From NCBI GenBank assembly GCA_902579105.1, contig CACHFM010000001.1, positions 62,001-126,000 on the forward strand: a DNA stretch of 64,000 bases, in the 5' to 3' direction. Origin of the DNA: an uncultured Pelagibacteraceae bacterium. GTDB lineage: Bacteria; Pseudomonadota; Alphaproteobacteria; Pelagibacterales; Pelagibacteraceae. The notes below the pieces were generated by a model. That model was not told the origin of the DNA, searched no databases, and worked only from the letters and a program-made list of their open reading frames with translations. Made by a program: the position numbers and the translations under genes. Positions within the stretch are counted from its first letter, which is position 1; the number at the start of each line of letters is the position of its first letter. Shown here in pieces: positions 25,238 to 33,853 of this stretch.

Positions 25238-26005
25238 ATGTATGAAAATATTATAGAAGTTATAATTCTTTCAGCAATACAAGGTATATCAGAATTCTTA
25301 CCCATAAGCTCTTCTGCACATCTAATTCTAGTATCAAGTCTATATGAATTTAAATCTAACTCTTTATTAATTGATATCAGTCTACACCTAGGATCTTTAT
25401 TTGCTATAATTTATTTTTTTCGCAAAGATTTATTAGATATTAAACATAATAAAAGACTTTTAAGCTTAATTATTCTAGGCTCAATTCCTCTGATGGTCTT
25501 TGGATATATTTTATATTCAACAGATTTAATTTATAACTTAAGAAATATTAAAGTAATCGCTTGGACAACTTTAATATTTGGAATTATTTTATATATAGCT
25601 GACCAAAGTCGTTTTGATAAAAAAATTTCTACAAACTTAAATTTTCAAACAATTTTTTTTATAAGTTTTTTTCAAATACTTTCTCTAATACCAGGTGTGA
25701 GTAGAGCGGGAATTACAATAACAGCAGCAAGAATTTTAAAATTTAATAGAGTAGACTCAAGCAAAATATCATTTTTGCTTTCTATACCTGCGCTTTCTGG
25801 TGCAAGCTTTCTTGGATTAAAAGATGTATTTAAAGAATCTATTGAGTTCAATTATTTAATCTTTATTGCTATAGTTTCTTCTTTTATTTTTTCTTTTATA
25901 ACAGTTAAGTTTTTTTTAAATTATATTAATAAATTTTCTATGAATGCATTTGTAATTTATAGAATTATTATAGCATTAATTATATTTGTAATTATTTATA
26001 ATTAG
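25238..26005 (+). CDS. uppP: Undecaprenyl-diphosphatase (BacA/UppP)
   Basis: AIQGISEFLPISSSAHLIL and IPGVSRAGITITAARIL motifs. Confidence 0.95.
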   Translation: MYENIIEVIILSAIQGISEFLPISSSAHLILVSSLYEFKSNSLLIDISLHLGSLFAIIYFFRKDLLDIKHNKRLLSLIILGSIPLMVFGYILYSTDLIYNLRNIKVIAWTTLIFGIILYIADQSRFDKKISTNLNFQTIFFISFFQILSLIPGVSRAGITITAARILKFNRVDSSKISFLLSIPALSGASFLGLKDVFKESIEFNYLIFIAIVSSFIFSFITVKFFLNYINKFSMNAFVIYRIIIALIIFVIIYN

Positions 26006-26888
26006 TTTTTTTAATACTTGGAGCCAATTGAGAGAAGATAACTGCGATCAATATTAAAAAACATCCTACAATATTATTTATATTTAATATTTGTTCTAAA
26101 ATTATCCAGGCTGCAATTGCAGCAAATACACCTTCTAAAGAATAAATTATTGCAGCAGGTGCTTCCTCTATATTTTTTTGAGCAAACATTTGTAATGTAA
26201 AAGCGATACCTCCTGATAAAACTCCAGCATATATTATTGAATAGCTTTCTAATAAAATATTCGAAATTATAATATCTTCAAATATATACGATGAAATAAC
26301 TGATAGTGTTGCAACCAGTAACCCTTGCAAAGCAGAATAAAATATTGGAATATCAAACGTCTCCATAAATTTTCCAGCAAAAATTATATGGAGAGCCCAA
26401 AATATAGAACATAAAATTACAAGTGCATCACCCTTCATAATTTCTGAGTCTGAAAAATTACTTAAAAGATAAACTCCATATATGCAAAGACCTATAGAAG
26501 GCCAAATACTCCAATGAACTTTTTGTGAATAAATGAAAAATAATAAAATTGGCACTAGAGGTACATAAAATACTGTAAAAAAAGCTGCATTTGCAACATT
26601 AGTGTATTGAAGTGCGGCCTGCTGTAAAGATGTTCCTAAAAATAAAGATATTCCCATTATAAATAAATATTTAAAAAACTTTTTTCTATTTAATTGAATT
26701 TCTGTAAATATTTTTTTTCTTTCAAAAATTAATGCAAACGGCAATATTGTGAAAAAACCAACAAAAAAACGTGCTGCATTAAAAGTTAATGGACCTATAT
26801 TGTCCATACCTGTGTCTTGAGCAATAAAAGCTGTTCCCCAAATAAAAGTAATTATTAAAGCACAAATCAAAGAAAAAGATTTTGTCAT
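25992..26888 (-). CDS. EamA/DMT superfamily transporter
   Basis: About 10 TM segments; FIWGTAFIAQ, AAIIYSLEGVFAAIAAWIILEQ. Confidence 0.88.
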   Translation of the reverse strand: MTKSFSLICALIITFIWGTAFIAQDTGMDNIGPLTFNAARFFVGFFTILPFALIFERKKIFTEIQLNRKKFFKYLFIMGISLFLGTSLQQAALQYTNVANAAFFTVFYVPLVPILLFFIYSQKVHWSIWPSIGLCIYGVYLLSNFSDSEIMKGDALVILCSIFWALHIIFAGKFMETFDIPIFYSALQGLLVATLSVISSYIFEDIIISNILLESYSIIYAGVLSGGIAFTLQMFAQKNIEEAPAAIIYSLEGVFAAIAAWIILEQILNINNIVGCFLILIAVIFSQLAPSIKKTNYK

Positions 26889-26913
26889 ATTTGACTTAAA
26901 AAATTAAAATAAT

Positions 26914-28011
26914 TTAATATAGACTATTAATTTTGCAGACACTTTCAAAATCTTCCATATTAATATAACAACCAGCCATTTTTCTTTTACCTTTAAATGA
27001 TCCTCTGCCATGTAAAACTCTCCAATTATTAAAAATTAATAACTCACCTGATTTTAAAGTATGTCTCCATTGAAATTCTGGTGAATTTGCCAAACTATCA
27101 AATTTTTTTATAGCTTTATAAAATTTAATCATTAATTTATTTTCAATTCTAAATTCTGTACGATCATAATTATTAAAGCTTACTTGAATTAATTCTTTAT
27201 TGGAATTTAATTTAAAAATTGGTCTTTTTGCTTCTAATATAACACCATCTCCAACATACTTTCCTGGTACTTCTATATTTGAAAGAATATCAAAAATTTC
27301 TTTGTCATCATTTTTAATTACTTCAGCAATTTTAAAACCATCAACCATTATAGAGTCTCCTCCTGTAGCATTATAATCACAACATAATAATAGCTGGAGA
27401 CCTGGGGCATCATTGCTATAAGTAGAGTCTGTATGAGGTCTAAGTTCATCTTGCGTATAAGCACTATCAGCCATATCTTCATTAGACTCAAAATTCCATA
27501 AACCTCCAAATATAGAATTTCTCACATATCCTATTTTATTTGCAATTGACTCGACAGTTTCTATTTGTGTTTTACAGTTTTTTATTACACAAAAACCAAT
27601 ATCATATAAATTTTTTAAAAAAAATTTAAAACCTTTTTTTGATAAAATGTCATTATAATTTAGAAAAACTTGACTGCTAATATCTTTTTTTTTCCATAAT
27701 ATATGTTTGTGATTAAAGATATTTTTTTTCAAAGAATTATTTGATAAAAATTCAGTAGAATATCTAATGACTTTCTTTGAGTCTGACCACAAAATTTTAA
27801 TATATTTACCATTATCAATTATAGAAGCTTCTTTAATAAATAATTTCGAACTTAATGATGCTGTATATGTTTTTCTTTGATTGCTTCTATAGTCCCAATT
27901 TTCCTCATCTTTAGCGTTGTCTCTTAACCATATATTTGGAAATTTATCTTCAAGTTTGTTTTTAAATTTTACATATAAACTATCTGGTAAAATTTTAATA
28001 CTATCTATCAT
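26914..28011 (-). CDS. Gamma-butyrobetaine dioxygenase-like Fe(II)/2-oxoglutarate oxygenase (TauD/BBOX1 superfamily)
   Basis: N-terminal FPNIWLRDNAKDEENW (DUF971-like), iron ligands LRPHTDSTYS and VLHGRGSF. Confidence 0.85.
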   Translation of the reverse strand: MIDSIKILPDSLYVKFKNKLEDKFPNIWLRDNAKDEENWDYRSNQRKTYTASLSSKLFIKEASIIDNGKYIKILWSDSKKVIRYSTEFLSNNSLKKNIFNHKHILWKKKDISSQVFLNYNDILSKKGFKFFLKNLYDIGFCVIKNCKTQIETVESIANKIGYVRNSIFGGLWNFESNEDMADSAYTQDELRPHTDSTYSNDAPGLQLLLCCDYNATGGDSIMVDGFKIAEVIKNDDKEIFDILSNIEVPGKYVGDGVILEAKRPIFKLNSNKELIQVSFNNYDRTEFRIENKLMIKFYKAIKKFDSLANSPEFQWRHTLKSGELLIFNNWRVLHGRGSFKGKRKMAGCYINMEDFESVCKINSLY

Positions 28012-28041
28012 TTTTTAAATTTAAAATACTTTATTATAAAA

Positions 28042-28983
28042 TTATATTGCTAATTTATATGCAAAATTTCTACCAAGATTATCTTTTAAATCATTATTAA
28101 ATCTTGCTGCCTCTGCTCCATCAATTATTCTATGATCATAAGATAAAGAAATCGGCAACATAGTTCTTATTTGAAATTTTCCATTTATTAATATTTGTTT
28201 TTTTTGAGATTTTCCTATACCTAAAATTGCTACCTCAGGATAATTTATTATTGGCGTAAAAAAAGATCCTCCTATTCCTCCTAAGCTTGTAATGGTCATA
28301 GATCCACCAAATAATTCTTTTTTATCAATTTTAAGATTCCTACAAAGTTCACTTAATTCTTTTAGTTCTTTGCTAATTGATAAAATTTTTTTTGTATTAG
28401 CATTTCTTATCTTGGGAACCATTAATCCATTTGGAGTATCGACTGCTACTCCTACATGATAATATTTTTTTAGTATCATTTTACCATTTGTAATATCGTC
28501 AATTGAGGAATTAAAATTTGGAAATTTTTTTAATGAGGCAACTAATGCTTTTATAATAAAAGCTAAAGGAGTAATTTTTATTTTTTCTCCAGAATAAATA
28601 TTAGTTAAAGTACTCCTAAAATTATCCATTTCTGTAATATCTACTTCATCATGATTTGTTACATGAGGAATTGTTGTCCAAGAATTAACTAAGTACGTAG
28701 AAGCTAACTTTTTTACTCTAGGAATATCTTTAATTTCAATTTCACCAAAATCAAAATGTTCAAATTCATTTTTAATTTTATTAGATTTACTTTCTTTGAT
28801 CTCAGAAACATTCATCATTTTGGAGGAAATAAAATTTTTAACATCATCCTCAACTACTCTTCCACCTCTCTGACTCCCAGACACTTGATTTATATTTATA
28901 CCCATTTCTCTTGCAAATTTTCTAGTTTTAGGACTTGCGGATGAAGGTTGATTTAAATTCTTTTGCTTTTCAAAATCTGACAT
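28042..28983 (-). CDS. aceF: Pyruvate dehydrogenase E2 (dihydrolipoamide acetyltransferase) lacking a lipoyl domain
   Basis: Starts directly with a peripheral subunit-binding domain (SPKTRKFAREMGININQVSGSQRGGRVVEDDVKNF) then the catalytic domain with SLSYDHRIIDGAEAARF; start placed at MSDFEKQ (28983) rather than the longer listed ORF start that overlaps aceE. Confidence 0.9.
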   Translation of the reverse strand: MSDFEKQKNLNQPSSASPKTRKFAREMGININQVSGSQRGGRVVEDDVKNFISSKMMNVSEIKESKSNKIKNEFEHFDFGEIEIKDIPRVKKLASTYLVNSWTTIPHVTNHDEVDITEMDNFRSTLTNIYSGEKIKITPLAFIIKALVASLKKFPNFNSSIDDITNGKMILKKYYHVGVAVDTPNGLMVPKIRNANTKKILSISKELKELSELCRNLKIDKKELFGGSMTITSLGGIGGSFFTPIINYPEVAILGIGKSQKKQILINGKFQIRTMLPISLSYDHRIIDGAEAARFNNDLKDNLGRNFAYKLAI

Positions 28984-28984
28984 T

Positions 28985-31900
28985 TTATAATTTAGTAGGC
29001 ATAGGTTTATTAACATCAATATTATATTTTTTCATTGCCTCTTTTGAATATTTTGACGCTATTAACTGTTCTTTTGCAAGTATGCTTAAGCCATAAACAA
29101 CAAAGTGTTCTTTATCCACCTCAAAAAATTTTCTAAGGTTTTTTCTAGTGTCACTTCTACCAAAACCATCGGTACCTAAAGAATAAAAACTTTTATTTAT
29201 ATATGGTCTAATTTGATCTGAATTCATTCTCATATAATCTGAGGCAGCCATTATCGGACCTTCAGTTTTTCCCAAACATTCTTCAACATAGGAAACTTTT
29301 TGATCTTTATCTGGATTTAAGAGATTATATCTTTCAATTTCCATTGCATCTTTTCTAAGCTCATTAAAACTAGTGACACTCCAGATTTCACTATCAATAT
29401 GATATTCATTTTGTAGAACTTCTGCTGCAGACATCATCTCTCTTAAAATTGTACCAGAGCCTAAAAGTTGGATTTTAGTTTTTTTATATTTTTTAAACTC
29501 TTTAATTTTGTACATTCCTTTAAGTATTCCTTTTTCACAATTTTTATCCTTTGGCATTTCAGGATGTGGATAATTTTCATTCATCGTAGTTATGTAATAA
29601 AATACATTTTCTTTTTTCTCATGCATTCTTCTCATGCCTTCTCTAAATATTACCGCAATCTCATAGTGAAATGTTGGATCATATGAAACACAATTAGGTA
29701 TTGTTGAAGCAATCAAATGACTATGTCCATCTTGATGTTGTAATCCTTCACCAGCTAAAGTTGTTCTTCCTGCAGTAGCGCCAATTAAAAAACCTCTAGC
29801 TTGACTATCTCCTGCCGCCCAAGCAAAATCTCCCACCCTTTGAAAACCAAACATAGAATAAAATAAGTAAATAGGAATCATTTCTATATCATGATTTGTA
29901 TAAGATGTTGCGGCTGCTATCCATGAGGACATTGCTCCTGCTTCAGTAATTCCTTCTTCTAAAACTTGTCCACTTTTTTCTTCACGATAAGAAGTTAATT
30001 GAGCTGCGTCCTCTGGTTCATACTTCTGTCCCTCATGAGCATATATACCTAATTTTTGAAAAAAACCTTCCATTCCAAATGTTCTTGCTTCATCAGGTAT
30101 TATTGGAACTAATCTTGAAGAAATATTTTTATCTCTCAATAAGTTTGTAAGTATTCTAACCAATGCCATTGTAGTAGACATCTCTTTCTCACCAGTTGAA
30201 ATCTTCATAGATTCGAAAATGTCTTTTGGAGGTGTTATTATAGGTTTTGCAAAGGTTGAGCGCTCAGGCAAGAAACCTCCTAGATTAATTCTTCTTTCTT
30301 TTATATATTTAATTTCAGGTGAATTTTCTTTTGGTTTAAAATATTCAATATTTCTTACCTGTTCATCGGTTAATGGAACGTCAAATCGATCTCTGTAATA
30401 CATTAAATCATCTACATCTAATTTTTTTGTTTGATGAGTAGTATTTACACTTTCGCCAGATTTTCCCATTCCATAACCTTTAATAGTCTTTGCAATAATA
30501 ACCGTTGGACTACCAATATTTTTTGATGCTTTATCATAGGCAGCGTAAACCTTGTGAGGATCATGACCACCTCTGTTTAGTCTCCAAATATCTTTATCTG
30601 ATAAACTTGAAACCAATTCTAAAGTTTCAGGATATTTTCCAAAAAATTTTTCTCTTACAAAAGCTCCATCTCTTGCTTTCATTGCTTGATACTCACCATC
30701 GACTGTTTCATTCATAATTTTTATTAAATGACCAGTTTTATCGTTTGCAATTAAAGAGTCCCAATACGAGCCCCAAATTACTTTTAGCACATTCCATCCT
30801 GCCCCTCGAAAAATACCTTCCAATTCTTGAATAATTTTTCCATTTCCTCTTACGGGGCCATCTAATCTTTGTAAATTACAATTAACTACAAATATTAAGT
30901 TATCTAATTTTTCTCGTGAGGCTAAACCAATAGCTCCCAAAGACTCTGGTTCATCCATTTCTCCATCTCCTAAAAATGCCCAAACTTTTCTACCTTCATC
31001 TTTAATAAATCCTCTATTAATCAAATATTTCATGTATCTAGCTTGATAAATTGCAAGCATAGGTCCTAAACCCATTGAGACAGTTGGAAATTGCCAAAAC
31101 TTAGGCATTAACCAAGGATGTGGGTATGAAGAAAGTCCTCCAGACTTTACTTCTTGTCTAAAACTATCTAAATGTTTTTCATTTAATCTGCCTTCTAAAT
31201 AAGCTCTAGCATACATGCCTGGAGCACTATGACCTTGAAAATAGATTAGATCTCCACCAAATTTATTATTTTTTGCTCTCCAAAAATGATTCATCCCTAC
31301 ATCATATAATGTAGCAGCCGATGCAAATGTTCCTATATGTCCACCAAGTTCAGGAAATTTTTTATTTGCTCTAACTACCATTGCTGCTGCATTCCATCTT
31401 ATTAAAGATCTTATTCTCCTTTCAATATTTTGATCACCATTAGATTTTACTTCCGCTTCATGTGGAATTGTATTTATATATGGGGTATTTTGTGTATAAG
31501 GAATATTTACACCTTCACGATATGACTTGTTAATTAATTCTTTAATAAGAAAATGTGCTCTTTGATTTCCATCTTTCGAAATAACTGCTGACAAAGATTC
31601 TAGCCAATCTTGAGTTTCCAAAGGATCAATATCTTCATTATCTGTTACTTGAATAATTGACTCTTTTTTTTCTATATCTTGTTTTTTAATAGTTGTTGTT
31701 TCTTTTTTTTTCTCTATGGCTGCAGCTTCTGCTTGTCTAATAATACTTTCGGTATCTTTTGGAATAGATTTTTTGGAATTATCTTCATGAGATGAGGCAA
31801 TTATTAAAAGTAAATCCCCTTCAGAAACTTTATCACCAATTTTAACCTCTACAGTTTCTATTTTTCCAGATAATGTTGAAGGAATTTCTATGCTGGATTT

Positions 31901-32023
31901 GTCACTTTCAATTGTAACTACTGGATCATTTGCTTTTATTTGATCACCAGGCTTTACAAGTACTTCTATTACCTCAACATTCTCGAATTCACCGATATCA
32001 GGAACAATTAATTTTTGACTCAT
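28985..32023 (-). CDS. aceE: Pyruvate dehydrogenase E1 (homodimeric AceE type) with N-terminal lipoyl domain
   Basis: 1012 aa; N-terminal lipoyl domain PDIGEFENVEVIEVLVKPGDQI...TIESDKSSIEIPS; then AceE core DPLETQDWLESL...GHIGTFASAATLYDVGMNHFWRA...WAFLGDGEMDEPES. Confidence 0.95.
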   Translation of the reverse strand: MSQKLIVPDIGEFENVEVIEVLVKPGDQIKANDPVVTIESDKSSIEIPSTLSGKIETVEVKIGDKVSEGDLLLIIASSHEDNSKKSIPKDTESIIRQAEAAAIEKKKETTTIKKQDIEKKESIIQVTDNEDIDPLETQDWLESLSAVISKDGNQRAHFLIKELINKSYREGVNIPYTQNTPYINTIPHEAEVKSNGDQNIERRIRSLIRWNAAAMVVRANKKFPELGGHIGTFASAATLYDVGMNHFWRAKNNKFGGDLIYFQGHSAPGMYARAYLEGRLNEKHLDSFRQEVKSGGLSSYPHPWLMPKFWQFPTVSMGLGPMLAIYQARYMKYLINRGFIKDEGRKVWAFLGDGEMDEPESLGAIGLASREKLDNLIFVVNCNLQRLDGPVRGNGKIIQELEGIFRGAGWNVLKVIWGSYWDSLIANDKTGHLIKIMNETVDGEYQAMKARDGAFVREKFFGKYPETLELVSSLSDKDIWRLNRGGHDPHKVYAAYDKASKNIGSPTVIIAKTIKGYGMGKSGESVNTTHQTKKLDVDDLMYYRDRFDVPLTDEQVRNIEYFKPKENSPEIKYIKERRINLGGFLPERSTFAKPIITPPKDIFESMKISTGEKEMSTTMALVRILTNLLRDKNISSRLVPIIPDEARTFGMEGFFQKLGIYAHEGQKYEPEDAAQLTSYREEKSGQVLEEGITEAGAMSSWIAAATSYTNHDIEMIPIYLFYSMFGFQRVGDFAWAAGDSQARGFLIGATAGRTTLAGEGLQHQDGHSHLIASTIPNCVSYDPTFHYEIAVIFREGMRRMHEKKENVFYYITTMNENYPHPEMPKDKNCEKGILKGMYKIKEFKKYKKTKIQLLGSGTILREMMSAAEVLQNEYHIDSEIWSVTSFNELRKDAMEIERYNLLNPDKDQKVSYVEECLGKTEGPIMAASDYMRMNSDQIRPYINKSFYSLGTDGFGRSDTRKNLRKFFEVDKEHFVVYGLSILAKEQLIASKYSKEAMKKYNIDVNKPMPTKL

Positions 32024-32102
32024 TAATAACTCAACATAATATTTTATATGTTAAATTACACCAAAAACTTTGATATATAGAGTAAATTATTAAGTTAAGT
32101 AT

Positions 32103-32179
32103 GGACCGCTGGCCAAATTGGATAAGGCGCTCGGCTACGAACCGGGAGATTCCAGATTCGAGTTCTGGGCGGTCCACCA
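32103..32179 (+). tRNA. tRNA-Arg (anticodon ACG)
   Basis: GGACCGCTGGCCAAATTGGATAAGGCGCTCGGCTACGAACCGGGAGATTCCAGATTCGAGTTCTGGGCGGTCCACCA; anticodon loop CTACGAA; CCA encoded. Confidence 0.95.
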
Positions 32180-32192
32180 AAAAGGGATTTAT

Positions 32193-32291
32193 ATGTTTGA
32201 TTGGTTTTTTAAAATATCATTACAAAAGTCAGTAATATATTTTTTTATAATTGCATTTATAATTTTATTAATTTTAACTTATCTATTATAA
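32193..32291 (+). CDS. Putative 32-aa single-TM peptide
   Basis: MFDWFFKISLQKSVIYFFIIAFIILLILTYLL; fills most of the gap between tRNA-Arg and the thioesterase gene; not in the ORF track because of length. Confidence 0.4.
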   Translation: MFDWFFKISLQKSVIYFFIIAFIILLILTYLL

Positions 32292-32297
32292 AAAAAT

Positions 32298-32705
32298 ATG
32301 AGTGAGGAATTTCAACAAATTAGTATAAAACCTGGTTTTATGAAACACAATGGTGGTGTTTTATTTAAAAAAATATCAGAAACAGAATACCAATTTAAAT
32401 CTAAAATTAATGAAAATCATTTAAATGCGGCAGGAATAACTCATGGAGGATATTTATCTGCTTTAATCGACTCTGGGGCAGGAACTGCAGCTCATAGAGC
32501 AGCTGATAATATGCCATGTGTAACTATTTCTCTAGATCTAAAATTTATTGGGTCATCTAAAATAGGTGATGAAATAATTGGATATACAAAAATTTTAAAG
32601 AAAACAAATACTCTTGTATTCCTATTTTGTGAACTAAAATGTAATAATAAAATTATAACTTCAGCATCAGGAGTGTGGAAAATTTTAAAAATCAGACCCA
32701 CTTAA
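32298..32705 (+). CDS. PaaI-like hotdog thioesterase
   Basis: HLNAAGITHGGYLSALIDSGAGTAAHRA is a hotdog HGG signature. Confidence 0.85.
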   Translation: MSEEFQQISIKPGFMKHNGGVLFKKISETEYQFKSKINENHLNAAGITHGGYLSALIDSGAGTAAHRAADNMPCVTISLDLKFIGSSKIGDEIIGYTKILKKTNTLVFLFCELKCNNKIITSASGVWKILKIRPT

Positions 32706-32818
32706 TTTAATCCTCACTGTAAAAATATCTAATTTTACCAATATTCAATTGATAAAAGTTATCCACAGCCAATATATTAATTTGAAATATTTCAAAATTT
32801 CAGATCAAATACAACTTA

Positions 32819-33853
32819 ATGAGAATTGAAGAAGATTTAAAACTAGATTATTCAGATGTTTTGTTTAGACCTAAGCGAAGCACTTTAGCAAGTCGTAAAG
32901 AAGTAAATTTAATGAGAACCTACAGATTTAAATATAGTAATCATGAATGGTCAGGAATTCCGATTATGGCAGCTAATATGGATGGAGTAGGTGAACTAGG
33001 TATAGCAGAAAAACTATCAGAATTTGGAATGATTACCTGTTTGACAAAACAACATGATATAAAAAAATTAAAACAATTCAAAAAGATTAAACCAATTTAT
33101 AAAAATATTGCTTTAAGTATTGGTATCAAAAAAGAAGATTTTGATAATCTAAACAAAGTATTAAAAGAATATAATTTTTTTAATTTTATTTGTATAGATG
33201 TTGCAAATGGTTATTCAGAACATTTTAGTAAATTTGTAAAATCTGTTAGAGATAAATATCCAACTAAAACTATAATTGCTGGGAATGTTGTTACCGCTGA
33301 TATGGCGCAAGAACTAGTTTTAAGTGGAGCTGATATTGTAAAAGTTGGTATTGGACCAGGAAGTGTTTGTACAACTAGAATTCAAACTGGAGTTGGTTAC
33401 CCACAATTAAGTGCTGTTATGGAATGTGCAGATGCTGCACATGGTCTTGGCGCTCATATTATAGCTGATGGTGGTTGCACATGCCCTGGTGATGTTTCGA
33501 AAGCATTTGGTGGAGGAGCGGATTTTGTAATGCTTGGGGGAATGCTTGCTGGACATGATGAAGGTAACGGTAAAATTATAAAATCAAATGGAAGTAAGTA
33601 TATAGAATTTTATGGATCTAGCTCAATTGTTGCTAATAAAAAGCATTATGGAGGACTTTCTGACTATAGAAGCAGTGAAGGAAGAGCTGTTAGGGTAAAA
33701 TATAGAGGAAAAATAAAAGATACTATTTCAAATATTCTTGGTGGTATTAGAAGTAGTTGTACTTATGTGGGCGCTCCATCATTAAAACAGTTAAGTAAAT
33801 GTACTACATTTGTTAGAGTTTCAAATCAATTTAATCGAACATTTGTAGATTAA
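32819..33853 (+). CDS. guaC: GMP reductase
   Basis: MRIEEDLKLDYSDVLFRPKRSTL, NFICIDVANGYSEHF, VKVGIGPGSVCTTR; resembles bacterial GuaC throughout. Confidence 0.94.
   Translation: MRIEEDLKLDYSDVLFRPKRSTLASRKEVNLMRTYRFKYSNHEWSGIPIMAANMDGVGELGIAEKLSEFGMITCLTKQHDIKKLKQFKKIKPIYKNIALSIGIKKEDFDNLNKVLKEYNFFNFICIDVANGYSEHFSKFVKSVRDKYPTKTIIAGNVVTADMAQELVLSGADIVKVGIGPGSVCTTRIQTGVGYPQLSAVMECADAAHGLGAHIIADGGCTCPGDVSKAFGGGADFVMLGGMLAGHDEGNGKIIKSNGSKYIEFYGSSSIVANKKHYGGLSDYRSSEGRAVRVKYRGKIKDTISNILGGIRSSCTYVGAPSLKQLSKCTTFVRVSNQFNRTFVD

Noticed and set aside
28984-29019. Longer aceF start at 29019 giving MMLINLCLLNYK
   Set aside because: Overlaps the aceE 3' end and is not domain-like; MSDFEKQ start at 28983 fits the operon
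32759-32767. Perfect TTATCCACA DnaA-box-like 9-mer upstream of guaC
   Set aside because: Single isolated copy; at this base composition roughly one match in 64 kb on two strands is expected by chance
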